Positions 19,902 through 32,507 are shown, counted from the stretch's first letter. The stretch is 64,000 nt of DNA from Symsagittifera roscoffensis (GCF_963678635.1 NC_087069.1:54790928-54854927); one strand, 5' to 3'. Program-made: numbers and translations. The notes: a model not told the origin generated them from the letters alone.

Positions 19902-21355
19902 TGTAACATCTTCTACATCGTAAACGATGTCATTTATGTTGTCCGACAGACTTTCCGCCAAGGAAACACGCGAGTCTTTTGAAACTCTCTCGAGTACTCG
20001 GACATTTGAGATGGCTGCATTAACATAATTGTCTGCCACTAAATCATTACCTATTGTTGCATTATTAACAGATTTTACATCAACGCATAAAGGACACTGA
20101 AATAAAATGCTGTCATTTCCAGGAGCAGCTTTATAATTTTGACAAAAACTTGAGCAAATTCTTGTGTTTTGGGCGAATTCAACAAATTCTTTTTGTTAAT
20201 TTTGCTTGCATTGGGCGTGGCGACTATAGAAGGAGCGAAAAAGAGCTATGGACTAGATCGGTTTTTTTCTTCGCGGTTATATAGGTATTCGAAGAAAAAC
20301 ACGCAGAGAATCGACTTAAAATTTAGTTTCATTCCTTTCAGGTGTCTGTAATTAGACAACATGATCTAAAAATAGCGCTCAGATTAACTTACATGAAATT
20401 TTAAAAAAATTGAAGACTTCTATTGATCAGCAACTTTTATTGCGATATTCTTATATAGGTATGACCTGTTTGATGTTACCTTTTGCCTTTCATATATGAA
20501 TTAAAGTGGAGCACACATGATAAGCAGTTAGTGGGAATTTTAGAAATCAGCAAATATAAAAATAAAAGACAATTTAATTAATTTAAATTTAAAAACGAAT
20601 TAAAAAAATCAAAAACAAGGAACAATCTCACCCGAGCTCAGTAGGTCCAGCGGTGCATCACTAGACTCTTTAATCCAGTTCCAGTTTCCCACCTCCCCAC
20701 AAAAAGCCACTTGACAGACAAATCTCTGAAATCCCTCAGAGGGCGCTCCACAAACAGGCACAAACATCAGACATAACAAATCTATTTATTAAGTTTTTCA
20801 CAACAATTAGGCTAAAAATTACCTTTTAGCCTTTTAAAAGTGAATTGCTCTGTAATGATTGTAGCGACACAATCGTTACAATTCGGAGCTGTCTCTGATA
20901 ATTCTCAGTTGTATCCTGTTATTTCTCGTAGTTGTTTCTATCGCAACTATTGTTTTTGTGCTTTTCTTCTGATTTACTTCTAAAATGGCCGTATCAATCA
21001 TTTCACGGAAGTGTGACGTCACAAATCGAATTCTTAAAATTAAAATTTCTAGAATTTTCCGACCTTCACGATTCGTCTAATCGTTTAAATAACGTTACTA
21101 ATCGGTTAAAATCGCTAATCTTCCAGGTCAGCGGCTATGAATTCGAAACTTGCATTTTCGTCCATTCTGGTCGAATGTCACATACTCCCCGGACAGCCGA
21201 ATCAATGTCCCAATTGAATCTCGTAGTCTTCGTCAAAATGGTACAGTCCCATCGAACAGAATTTACAAAATGCAATAAATCACCTTTATCCACGTCGTAT
21301 CGACTCACTGCAGAACATAAATGGCATCATACTACACTACTATAGCCTTCCAATT
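19902..21355 (-). repeat. Diverged LTR-like segment, unit A
   Basis: Non-coding. The part at 20850-21355 is a diverged copy of the LTR interior at 21935-22445: both share TGTAGCGACACA, the TGACGTCA palindrome (here 21014-21021), CATACTCCCCGGACAGCC and CACTATAGCCTTCC. On the minus strand it runs to GATGTTACA at 19902-19908, the same heptamer that ends the adjacent LTR. I read it as a second, related LTR, but its remaining 900 bases have no partner here to prove it. Confidence 0.45.
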
Positions 21356-21643
21356 CTTTCATTATGTAACATTCGCCCGGAAGTACATATCGACGGAAAA
21401 TAAAGCAAGGTTCTAAAACGACATGCTACCGTCTAAAAACAGCTCTACATGCTTTTCACCGTCTCTGCCGAAGCCAGTTCTTTGGTGATTTTCCTAACAT
21501 CGCTTCGACAAAACGTTACTCTAGTTGCGGCTTTGGTTAAAACATTCAAATTGACTTAGATACATGCAATATTAGTGAACTCATGGCTGGTTCTCTGTAT
21601 CCCCAGACCACGAGGTCACTCCTAAAAAACAGTGCTACTACTA

Positions 21644-21649
21644 TTTATT
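21644..21649 (-). terminator. LTR polyadenylation signal, unit A
   Basis: AATAAA on the minus strand, about 245 bases downstream of the TATA box and about 280 bases before the LTR end. It is also found at 26950-26955 and 49290-49295. Confidence 0.5.
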
Positions 21650-21893
21650 ATATTACTATTGTTTTTGTTCAGTAGATAAAATTCATGATCTACATCGAAG
21701 ATGGATCAACCTTTTCCCTCAACTCCTAGCTTCTCATTGTCAGAAAACGAATTCATATGTTAAATAAACTCAATTCAGGAGATAATCGGGAAGCTAAAAG
21801 TTTGTATAAAATGGTTTAAGTTCAAGTCCCGAGACCCCTCCGGATTCCTGAATCCGGGGAAATAACAACCTTATTTCAACTCCGGATGGCTGG

Positions 21894-21899
21894 TTTATA
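21894..21899 (-). promoter_or_regulatory. LTR TATA box, unit A
   Basis: Minus strand GGGTATAAACC, about 210 bases downstream of the TGACGTCA palindrome. Unit B has the same box at 27200-27205. The 49 kb copy reads TAGAAA at the equivalent place. Confidence 0.55.
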
Positions 21900-22107
21900 C
21901 CCTTCACCGTTGTTGTGAATGGCCTTGCAACGATTGTAGCGACACAGTCGTTGCAACTCGGAGCGGTCTCTGTCAACTCTGCTATTCGTTCAATTCTCGT
22001 TGTTGTTTTTATTGCAACTAACGTTGTTGTTTTCGCAACTTCTATCGTTTTTCTGTTTTTATTATGGATTTCATCCAAAGTGGTCTTTTTGACGTTTCTC
22101 GGAAATG

Positions 22108-22115
22108 TGACGTCA
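22108..22115 (-). promoter_or_regulatory. CRE/ATF-type palindrome in LTR, unit A
   Basis: TGACGTCA inside ATGTGACGTCACAA. The same palindrome is at 21014-21021, 26324-26331, 27414-27421 and 49756-49763, that is, in every LTR or LTR-like copy of this family in the window. It is the full consensus site for CREB/ATF bZIP factors. Confidence 0.6.
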
Positions 22116-23009
22116 CAATTAGAATTTTTAAAATTTAAGAATTTCCGAATCCTTCAGCCTTCACGATTTGTCTAATCGTCTGAATAACACTATTAATCCT
22201 CCAACACTGCCAATTCGGAAGGTCAGCTGCTGATAATTTTGTATGTCAATTCTGGTCGACTGTCACATACTCCCCGGACAGCCCGGTCAATGTCCCCATT
22301 GAATCTCCTATTGTTCGTAAAAATGGCACAGTGCCATCGAACAGAATTTACAAAATGCACGAAACTGTTTTTATCCACGTCATATCGATTCACTGCAGAA
22401 TATAAATGGCATCATACTACACCACTATAGCCTTCCAAAATCTTTCACTAATCTGCACTTTCGAGGATAGGACTTAAGATAAAACATTTTTTTCTGACTT
22501 CCAATGTCAATGCCCTGATTTTAAAACGTTTTCTCCTAGGTTTTAAAAAGTGTTCGTTTGCAGGACAGTCCTGCCAACCAACACGCTAAAATTATCCTAC
22601 CATGCTTCTTCCCTTCGGAAGTTTTAGTTGTTATTGGTCCTGAATATTAAAATTAACGAACTCTGTGGTTAGAAAAAAAGCAAGGAAACAATCTCCCTCT
22701 TCAAGAGATTATCCAAGTCTTTCATGTCACCACAAAGTGATCAGTCGTCCTAGTTGATTAAAAACATTCATGCAGGCTGGAATATTTAAATATAGTCTCC
22801 ACGCAAGCCTTTCTAAATAATTAGTAAGTGTCTCTAAAGCCACTAACTAAAATCAAAACGCAAATTTTTAAATGCAACAAATTCTTTGATGTTCAAAATT
22901 CAACTAAATGTTTTCTTTCAATTAGAACTTGCAACCAAGTTTTCAATTAGACCTTGGTTGCTTTGTTTCTCACTTGAGTTTTTTGTCATATACAAAACAA
23001 TTCTGAGTT

Positions 23010-24975
23010 TTAACTTCTCTTTTCGTCACTTCTTTGTTTCTTCGTTTTTCGTCGTTTAGAAGTACTAAGACCTCTAAATTCGTCTGATTTTCTTTCTTTT
23101 TGCATCTTGTTTTTCGGCCAGTTGTCAATGTTACATCTCCTCCTCCTCCTGCGATATTGACTCTGCGCTCTCAGTTTCTGTGTCTTGTAACACATCGGTA
23201 GCTATTCTGACGCTGTTTGTAGCCGTCCTCCAACACTTCTGCTCTTCTGACCTTTGACTATATCAAAGTAGGGGATCCACGTTAGATTCTCTGTTTCTGC
23301 AGAAGCTGTTGTGGAGGCACAACGTCACGTTTCTCTCCAAATCTTCCCTCAACATCTCTTATTTCTCCCTTCCATTACGTTCACTCATCCTGGAGAGTCT
23401 CTTTACTGCGGTGGTCACTGCATTCCGATGAGTTATAAAAGCTCGCTTGAAGGCTCCTGCTCCAATGTCCAGGTGATACATACTGTACACTCTGCCGTGC
23501 TTCGACATATGGTTCTTGGCATATTCGCACATCCATGCAGTCATGTTGGCTCTAAACCATGGCATCAGTCATCTTCTTGCCCATATCTTTTTCACTTCCA
23601 TCGGAATGTTCACAATCTTGCACATTGTCTCAAAAAGATCGAAATCTTTTAGACAATCCAGTTTCTGCAATTGTTCTCTCGTTGGCGCCTCCTGTCTATT
23701 GTTCTCCTTCACTTGAGCTTCCAGCCATCGTATCGCTGTCATAACTCCCACTATCACTATGGATATGGGCCGTCATGAGTCTGGTAAACCCATGGAGAGC
23801 AGCTCTCCAGAGTCTCAGATCAACGCCAGATTACTACGCCCAGTGTACCACCATGTTTGCAGCAAGCAATGGCAGGGAAACTCATCATGTGTTAACATGA
23901 TGCTCCTCCAATTACGCTTTCCCGAAGCTTCCAGTAGTGGTTCCACTTCCATCATCACTCGGTGGACTTCATCATTCTCATCTACTGTATTGTAATCCGT
24001 AATGATTCATCCTCTTTGTTTTTGTCTTTCAAAGTCACTGAAGTTCCCCCTGACATATCCCATGAAATTCCTTCCCAATATCGATTCTAACTACTCCTTA
24101 GTTCTCTCTGGAACTGCTGAGAACATTTTGCACAGTACCTCGTAAGACTTTTCTGACATTCTCGCTGATCTTACACACCGAGAAGGCTTGATCCACGATC
24201 GTTCTCGTACTTTTCACATCAACAGGTACGAAATGCACCTAGTATCTGCTCTTGCACATTGAAACTAACGTCGATCCCACCAAATATCGTGCTCCTGATG
24301 GTCTACAATAAGTTTCGCTGTGTCTGATGTTCATTTCTGTCTCGATTGCTTCCCTCCATTTCCTATGTATTTCTGCTCAGTCTGCAAAACTCCTGGGAAC
24401 ATTTCTACACTGATGGCTGTCGCCATCTCATGTTTCTGTTCTAGATTCAGTAGCGACTGTAAAGAACCAAACATGCTGTAGAATCCTAGTGCAGTCTCTA
24501 GATTCATCTCGGTTCCTCCATGACAATCTGCGATCAGTTCCGTTTCCGTTTTTGCCTTCATCACAATGTTCCCAAGCAATATCATCAACTGCTTGTGTTG
24601 TTTCTCTAGGGTTTTCACGCAATCCAGACCTCCACAAATGAGACCTTCCAGTCCACATACTTCTGCCAGACAGCTACCAGGTTTAACCCAGTCCTCTGGT
24701 CCCCAGCCGGGCAACTCTGTTGCTCTTAGAGGCTGTCGTCATCACATTATACATGCTATCAAGATCACGCAGGTTACAGTCTGAATTTAGTTCCCTCTGT
24801 ACATCTTGTGTTGCCTGTAGTATCGAATCAGCGGTGGGACTAGGACACCACGATGGTCTTATCAGTTCCCACACTACCATCAAGCTCGTTCTCAGTAATT
24901 CATCTGAGAATCCCAATCCAAACTCCACTCGTTTGTCGGATTCTGGCACTGAAGGTGCAGCCACCTTTTCTTCCA
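23010..24975 (-). pseudogene. C-terminal part of large cargo protein 2, unit A of the duplication
   Basis: Minus-strand frames at 24683-24975, 24331-24714, 23569-23757, 23359-23565 and 23010-23195 continue one another. Motifs: CGLEGLICGGLDCV, ALGFYSMFGSLQSLLNLEQ, LPWFRANMTAW-type MPWFRANMTAWMCEY and FKRAFITHRNAVTTAVKRLS, each with a counterpart in the last gene of copy P. The 5' part is missing beyond 24975. It ends in a Lys/Arg-rich tail followed by the LTR. Confidence 0.65.
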
Positions 24976-24983
24976 AGCCAATT

Positions 24984-26665
24984 TGTAACATCTTCTACAT
25001 TGTAAACCATGTCATTTATGTTGTCCGACAGACTTTCCGCCAAGGAAACACGCGAGTCTTTTGAAACTCTCTCGAGTACTCGGACATTTGAGATGGCTGC
25101 ATTAACATAATTGTCTGCCACTAAATCATTACCTCTTGTTGCTTTTTTAACAGATTTTACATCAACGCATAAAGCACACTGAAACCATTGGGTTTTCTAG
25201 AGTCACCAAGAGAAATATTTACACAACTGATATGATACAAACTAGAGCAACAATCACATCTAATCCAAATTATCAGTCTTGAAGGTTTTAAGCAATCTTT
25301 GCTTGTACACTCTTTGTTGTTTTTCCTCATCTTGACCCAACATAAAGGTAAAAAATGAATTTTGACTAGAATTTAGGGGACTGAACCTTGATAAAAGCCT
25401 TGATCTGTTTAAATTAAATGCTGTCATTTCCAGGAGCAGCATTATAATTTTGACAAAAATTTGAGCAAATTCTTTTGTTTTGGGCGAATTCAACAAATTC
25501 TTTTTGTTGATTTTGCTTGCATTGGGCGTGGCGACTCTAGAAGGAGCGAAAAAGAGCTATGGACTAGATCGGTTTTCTTCTTCGCGGTTATATAGGTATT
25601 CGAAGGAAAACACGTAGAGAATCGACTTAAAATTTAGTTTCATTCCTTTCAGGTATCTGTAATTCGAAAACATGATCTGAAAATAGCGCTCAGATTATTT
25701 TACATGAAATCTTAAAAAAAATTGAAGACTTCTATTGATCAGCAACTTTTATTGCGATATTCTTATATAGGTATGACCTGTTTGATGTTACCTTTTACCT
25801 TTCATAGATGAATTAAAGTGGAGCACCCATGATAAGCGGTTAGTGGGAATTTTAGAAATCAGCAAATATAAAAAAAAAACAATTTAATTAATTTAAATTT
25901 AAAAACGAATTAAAAAAATCAAAAACAAGGAACAATCTCACCCGAGCTCAGTAGGTCCAACGGTGCACCACCAGACTCTTTAATCCAGTTCCAGTTTCCC
26001 ATCTCCCAACAAAAAGCCACTTGACAGACATGTCTTTAAAATCCCTCAGAGGGCGCTCCACAAACAGGCACAAACATCAGACATAACAAATCTATTTATT
26101 AAGTTTATCACAACAATTAGGCTAAAAATTACCTTTTAGCCTTTTAAAAGTGAATTGCTCTGTAATGATTGTAGCGACACAATCGTTACAATTCGGAGCT
26201 GTCTCTGATAATTCCCAGTTGTAACCTGTTATTTCTCGTAGTTGTTTCTATCGCAACTATTGTTTTTGTGCTTTTCTTCTGATTTACTTCTAAAATGGCC
26301 GTATCAATCATTTCACGGAAGTGTGACGTCACAAATCGAAATCTTGAAATTAAAATTCCCAGAATCTTCCGACCTTCACGATTCGTCTAATCGTTTAAAT
26401 AACGTTACTAATCGGTTAAAATCGCTAATCTTCCAGGTCAGGGTCTATGAATTCGAAACTTGCATTTTCGTCCATTCTGGTCGAATGTCACATACTCCCA
26501 GGACAGCCGAATCAATGTCCCCATTGAATCTCGTAGTCTTCGTCAAAATGGTACAGTCCCATCGAACAGAATTTACAAAATGCAATAAATCACCTTTATC
26601 CACGTCGTATCGACTCACTGCAGAACATAAATGGCATCATACTACACTACTATAGCCTTCAAATT
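24984..26665 (-). repeat. Diverged LTR-like segment, unit B
   Basis: Same content as 19902-21355, including TGACGTCA at 26324-26331, plus a block of about 230 bases (25186-25417) absent from unit A. No gene is supported; the small open frames differ between units. Confidence 0.45.
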
Positions 26666-26674
26666 CTTTCATTA

Positions 26675-28295
26675 TGTAACATTCGCCCGGAAGCACATAT
26701 CGACGGAAAATAAAGGTTCTAAAACGACATGCTAGCGTCTAAAAACAGCTCTACATGTTTTTCACCGTCTCTGCCAAAGCCAGTTCTTTGGTGATTTTCC
26801 TAACATCGGGTCGACAAAACGTTACTCTGCTTGCGGCTTCGGTCAAAACATTCAAATTGACTTAGATACACGCAAAATTAGTGAGCTCATGGCTGGTTCT
26901 CTGTATCCCCAGACCACGAGGTCACTCCTAAAAAACAATGCTACTACTATTTATTATATTACGATTGTTTTTGTTCAGTAGATAAAAATCATGATCTCCA
27001 TCGAAGATGGATCAACCTTTTCCCTCAACTCCTAGCTTCTCATTGTCAGAAAACGAATTCATATGTTAAATAAACTCAATTCAGGAGATAATCGGGAAGC
27101 TAAAAGTTTGTATAAAATGGTTTAAGTTCAAGTCCCGAGACCCCTCCGGATTCCTGAATCCGGGGAAATAACAACCTTATTTCAACTCCGGATGGCTGGT
27201 TTATACCCTTCACCGTTGTTGTGAATGGCCTTGCAACGATTGTAGCGACACAGTCGTTGCAACTCGGAGCGGTCTCTGTCAACTCTGCTATTCGTTCAAT
27301 TCTCGTTGTTGTTTTTATTGCAACTAACGTTGTTGTTTTCGCAACTTCTATCGTTTTTCTGTTTTTATTATGGATTTCATTCAAAGTGGTCTTTTTGACG
27401 TTTCTCGGAAATGTGACGTCACAATTAGAGTTTTTAAAATTTAAGAATTTCCGAATCCTTCAGCCTTCACGATTTGTCTAATCGTCTGAATAACACTATT
27501 AATCCTCCAACACTGCCAATTCGGAAGGTCAGCTGCTGATAATTTTGTATGTCAATTCTGGTCGAATGTCACATACTCCCCGGACAGCCCGGTCAATGTC
27601 CCCATTGAATCTCGTATTGTTCGTAAAAATGGTACAGTGCCATCGAACAGAATTTACAAAATGCAAGAAACTGTTTTTATCCACGTCATATCGATTCACT
27701 GCAGAACATAAATGGCATCATACTACACCACTATAGCCTTCCAAAATCGTTCACTAATCTGCACTTTCGAGGATAGGACTTAAGATAAAACATTTTTTTT
27801 CTGACTTCCAATGTCAATGCCCTGATATTAAAACTTTTTCTCCTAGGTTTTAAAAATTGTTAGTTTGCAGGACAGTCCTGCCAACCAACAAGCTAAAACT
27901 ATCCTACCATGCTTCTTCACTTAGGAAGTTTTAGTTGTTATTGGTCCTGAATATTAAAATTAACGAACTCTGTGGTTAGAAAAAAACAAGGAAACAATCT
28001 CCCTCTTCAAGAGATTATCCAAGTCTTTCATGTCACCGCAAAGTGATCAGTCGTCCTAGTTGATTAAAAACATTCATGCAGGCTGGAATATTTAAATATA
28101 CTCTCCACGCAAGCCTTTCTAAATAATTAGTAAGTGTCTCTAAAGCCACTAACTAAAATCAAAACGCAAATTTTTAAATGCAACAATTTCTTTGATGTTC
28201 AAAATTCAACTAAATGTTTTCTTTCAGTTTTCAATTCGAACTTGGTTGCTTTGTTTCTCACTAGAGTTTTTTGTCACATAAAAAGAAATTCTGAG
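26675..28295 (-). repeat. 3' LTR of copy M (unit B)
   Basis: Follows the last cargo gene of copy M on the minus strand and ends in GAATGTTACA at 26675. It has TGACGTCA at 27414-27421, TATAAA at 27200-27205 and AATAAA at 26950-26955. It is nearly identical to 21365-23005. The start near 28295 is approximate. Confidence 0.6.
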
Positions 28296-28297
28296 TT

Positions 28298-30380
28298 TTA
28301 ACTTCTTCTCTTTTCGTCACTTCTTTGTTTCTTCTTTTTTCGTCGTTTAGAAGTTCTAAGACCTCTAAATTCGTCTAATTTTCTTTCTTTTTGCATCTTG
28401 TTTTTCGGCCATTTGTCAATTTTACATCTCCTCCTGCGACATTGACTCTGCGCTCTCAGTTTCTGTGTCTTGTAACACATCGGTAGCTATTCTGACGCTG
28501 TTTGTAGCCGTCCTCCAACAATTCTGCTCTTCTGACCTTTGTCTATATCAAAGTAGGGGATCCACGTTAGATTCTCTGTTCCTGCAGAAGCTGTTGTGGA
28601 GGCACAACGTCACGTTTCTCTCCAAATCTTCCTTCAACATCTCTTATTTCTCCCTTCCATTACGTTCACTCATCCTGGAGAGTCTCTTTAATGCGGTGGT
28701 CACTGCATTCCAATGAGTTATAAAAGCTCGCTTGAAGGCTCCTGCTCCAATGTCCAGGTGATACATACTGTACACTCTGCCGTGCTTCGACATATGGTTC
28801 CTGGCATATTCGCACATCCATGCAGTCATGTTGGCTCTAAACCATGGCATCAGTCGTCTTCTTGCCCATATCTTTTTCACTTCCATCGGAATGTTCACAA
28901 TCTTGCACATTGTCTCAAAAAGATCGAAATCTTTTAGACAATCCAGTTTCTGCAATTGTTCTCTCGTTGGCGCCTCCTGTCTATTGTTCTCCTTCACGTG
29001 AGCTTCCAGCCATCGTATCGCTATCATAACTCCCACTATCACTATGGATATGGGCCGTCATGAGTCTGGTAAACCCATGGAGAGCAGCTCTCCAGAGTCT
29101 CAGATCAACGCCAGATTACTACGCCCAGTGTACCACCATGTTTGCAGCAAGCAATGGCAGGGAAACTCATCATGTGTTAACATGATGCTCCTCCAATTAC
29201 GCTTTCCCGAAGCTTCCAGTAGTGGTTCCACTTCCATCATCACTCGGTGGACTTCATCATTCTCATCTACTGTATTGTAATCCGTAATGATTCATCCTCT
29301 TTGTCTTTCAAAGTCACTGAAGTTCCCCCTGACATATCCCATGAAATTCTTTCCCAATAACAATTCTAACTACTCCTTAGTTCTCTCTGGAACTGCTGAG
29401 AACATTTTGCACAGTACCTCGTAAGACTTTTCTGACATTCTCGCTGATCTTACACACCGAGAAGGCTTGATCCACGATCGTTCTCGTACTTTTCACATCA
29501 ACAGGTACGAAATGCACCTAGTATCTGCTCTTGCACATTGAAACTAACGTCGATCCCACCAAATATCGTGCTCCTGATGGTCTACAATAAGTTTCGCTGT
29601 GTCTGATGTTCATTTCTGTCTCGATTGCTTCCCTCCATTTCCTATGTATTTCTGCTCAGTCTGCAAAACTCCTGGGAACATTTCTACACTGATGGCTGTC
29701 GCCATCTCATGTTTCTGTTCTAGATTCAGTAGCGACTGTAAAGAACCAAACATGCTGTAGAATCCTAGTGCAATCTCTAGATTCATCTCGGTTCCTCCAT
29801 GACAATCTGCGATCAGTTCCGTTTCCGTTTTTGCCTTCATCACAATGTTCCCAAGCAATATCATCAACTGCTTGTGTTGTTTCTCTAGGGTTTTCACGCA
29901 ATCCAGACCTCCACAAATGAGACCTTCCAGTCCACATACTTCTGCCAGACAGCTACCAGGTTTAACCCAGTCCTCTGGTCCCCAGCCGGGCAACTCTGTT
30001 GCTCTTAGAGGCTGTCGTCATCACATTATACATGCTATCAAGATCACGCAGGTTACAGTCTGAATTTAGTTCCCTCTGTACATCTTGTGTTGCCTGTAGT
30101 ATCGAATCAGCGGTGGGACTAGGACACCACGATGGTCTTATCAGTTCCCACACTACCATCAAGCTCGTTCTCAGTAATTCATCTGAGAATTCCAATCCAA
30201 ACTCCACTCGTTTGTCGTATTCTGGCACTGAACGTGCAGCCACCCTTTCTTCCAAGACTATTCCCAGCTTGGTCTGCGGATTAACAGCGCTTTTAATTGT
30301 TGCAATTCTCGTTGTCCAGAACCTTAGCATCACTGCTTGCTCGTAATCAAAGAAGCAATCGCGCATGTCTTCCTTTAGGA
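28298..30380 (-). pseudogene. Large cargo protein 2, C-terminal part, copy M
   Basis: Frames at 29962-30366, 29610-29993, 28644-29042 and the Lys/Arg-rich tail to 28298. It begins with VIGIAYNPFLKEDMRD (copy P: VMGIAYNPFF) and contains RPSWCPSPTADSI, CGLEGLICGGLDC, CHCLLQTWWY-like sequence near 29150 and MPWFRANMTAWMCEYARNH. It ends shortly before the LTR, as in copy P, and there is no internal duplication. Function unknown. Confidence 0.65.
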
Positions 30381-32480
30381 AAGGATTGTACGCTATCCCT
30401 ATGACTTCTTTCTGATCGGTCCACAGTATTCACTGGATTTCGGCAGTGCTCCCATAGGTTCATTAGTGAGCCTCAGCTCCTTGATTGGGAGTCTCCTTAC
30501 TCCGTCTATCTTTCTCATGCATGGGTTCTAGTTCCAAGGGTTCTTTCATGTTTTTTCGCATTGGTTTGCTTTGATGCATATCCAGCAGTGCTAGCAAGAG
30601 TAAGGCTCTCACTCGTTCTTCGCCCTCTCTCAGCATCTTGAAACAAGTGATCAATGCTGGCACTGAAATTCGCCCTATCATGAACCGGATGAACAGAGAG
30701 CGTCTCTCCTCTTCGCGCACGCTACTGTTGCTCCCTCTTGGGTTATCAGATCTCTCATGCTCGTCATCAGGAATACCTTTTCTTCCTTTGATCTCTTCCT
30801 TTCTTCTGAATCAAATTCGCCGCTAGTCTGTCCGATCATACACCATGCGAACCTCAGTTGTAATTCACTTCTCACGTAAGGCACTGCTATCAGAGCGTGT
30901 ATCTTCGGCGTGGTCCTCATTTCTTCTTCGAAGTACCGTAACACTATTGCTTTCCATGGAAGGCTCACCAATTGCTCGATCGTTTCTGCCTGCATCTCAG
31001 ACGCCGCTAGAGTCCCGTATGCCTTCTGCTTGAGAGTGGTGCTTTGCATCATCGTCTCCAGATAACCTTCCATGGCACTTTTGTCTTCCAGGGCCATCAA
31101 GTGTCCTCTGGCCGAGTTTCTGTATTCCAACATCTCCATGTATCCACCGGCGGGTTCATCTTTTGATACAGTCTCCTACACTGTCAGTCGGTTATATTCC
31201 ACTGGGACTAGCTGTCCTACAACACTTCCCTTTCCGTGGTTCATGGGAGACGGTTTAAAGTCTTTCATGGTACTCTCTCCACATTGGCTGAGTATTTCCA
31301 TTTCTAATGTTGCTCCAGTCAGAGTGCGGTCACTCCTCTTAGATTTGTTGATTTTATCCCTCCCATGGGAATGGGTGGCACCATCGCTACATCAGTCAAC
31401 ATTCTGTCTGTGCCAGGCAATCGATCATCACTTTGTCCCAAATCCATGACTTTCTCGACTCGTTTTCTTTTCGCTGAGTTGACAGCTTTTATCGAGATTT
31501 CAGAATCCACCTTCGTCTTTCCCGCTCTCCTCGGTATCACTTTGCTGCTCAGCTTCATCTTCATTTCATTGATCTTGTCAATCACCAATATGGATCGCAT
31601 CGTTCCTTTCCTGGTTCTCGACAGATATACCACTTCTCCTTTATCTTCTTGCGGCGTCATCTTGATAGGAGAGTTTGCCTCACTTTCGTCAGTGGCTGAG
31701 TCGATCAACAACTCACTCGTCGAGTTTGTCAAGGACTTCCCGCATTAGTTGTCAGTTGAGACCTTCTTTCAAAATGGACTGGGTTCCGTAGCTCTGAACT
31801 ACTGTCCATACTTCTTCCATGAAGGCCACTCTGTCCAATCTACATCCCGTCCTATTTTCATGGTCTCGGTGATATACCTCCCACTCTTCTTCGGGTAACG
31901 TTCGCAAGAAAGGTGCTCTGGCAGCGCCTTCTATTCTTCCTCTCCTTGATGATTCCATGAGGAGTCTTTGTTTTTTGTCTTTGGAATTGCCCGGAGAGCT
32001 GCTCTCCGGCAAATTCCGGTTCATTTCCATGAAAGCCGACGGAGGTTCCAATGTCAAAGTACCTTCGTTTGCTGACTCAGTCGTTTCCAACGCAACCGCG
32101 TTGTTTTCAAAATCACTGAGGAATTTGAAATCTAGGTTGGATACTCCTCCATTCGATGCCTTATCGTCTTCCTTCTCAGCTTGATCGGGATCCTCATGCA
32201 TAGGTTCCTCCGATCGACGGCTTCCTCCCTACTCGTCGTCTACTTCTGATTGACCTTTCTAACTTGAGGGCCCTTGCTCTTCAGTTCTGGCCCCTTCCGG
32301 AAACTTTGGTATGATTAGCCTGCCGGCGGACTGATCTTCCTCTTCTCCATAGACTACTTTGATCTCCTCATAGCCGAAGGGTGCTAGGAAGGTTCTCGTC
32401 TGCACCGTTCCTCCAACTGTTAACTCGTCAAAATCAGGGAGGCCTCAGGTAATTCAGCTCTGCCTCTCATCCTCATAGGC
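30381..32480 (-). pseudogene. Large cargo protein 2, N-terminal part, copy M
   Basis: Opens near 32480 with VGGTVQTRTFLAPFGYEEIK, matching YRAPYGLEQVEM of copy P. Frames at 31752-32201 (FLRTLPEEEWEVYHRDHENR), 31319-31732 (basic, Ser/Lys-rich), 30678-31139 (VLRYFEEEMRTTPKIHALIA, the counterpart of HFEEAMRTPSSALPLMA) and 30463-30720 follow. The order is as in copy P, with several frameshifts. The 31.3-31.7 kb stretch looks disordered and basic. No known domain. Confidence 0.6.
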
Positions 32481-32507
32481 GCTAAGTTCAGTTCCGCCCA
32501 TTCCCTG

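Larger units (their letters stand above)
21365..23005 (-). repeat. LTR of the M-type element, unit A
   Basis: Right after the last cargo gene (minus strand) comes about 1.6 kb of non-coding DNA ending in CGGGCGAATGTTACA at 21365. The same end occurs at 26675 and 49014, and there the three copies stop resembling one another or enter different sequence. Inside are a TGACGTCA palindrome, a TATA box and AATAAA in the order expected of U3-R-U5. The upstream end near 23005 is approximate because all copies also share the preceding gene. Confidence 0.6.
19503..30255. repeat. Tandem duplication of the M-type 3' end: units A and B plus start of C
   Basis: The sequence beginning TCAACTGCTTGTGTTGTTTC occurs at 19503, 24585 and 29864. 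Unit A (19503-24584, 5082 bases) and unit B (24585-29863, 5279 bases) are nearly identical throughout. Their length difference is mostly one block present in B at about 25186-25417 and missing in A near 20103. The third occurrence (29864-30255) continues into the full copy M. Each unit contains a 5'-truncated end of large protein 2 and LTR sequence, all on the minus strand. Confidence 0.9.

Noticed and set aside
20169-20351. Small plus-strand frame with a signal-peptide-like start (FFLLILLALG)
   Set aside because: It has no ATG and is closed by a stop in the nearly identical unit B.
31072-31748. Plus-strand frames within 31-37 kb (for example 31365-31748, 33900-34760)
   Set aside because: They are antisense shadows of the minus-strand cargo genes, which align with copy P.
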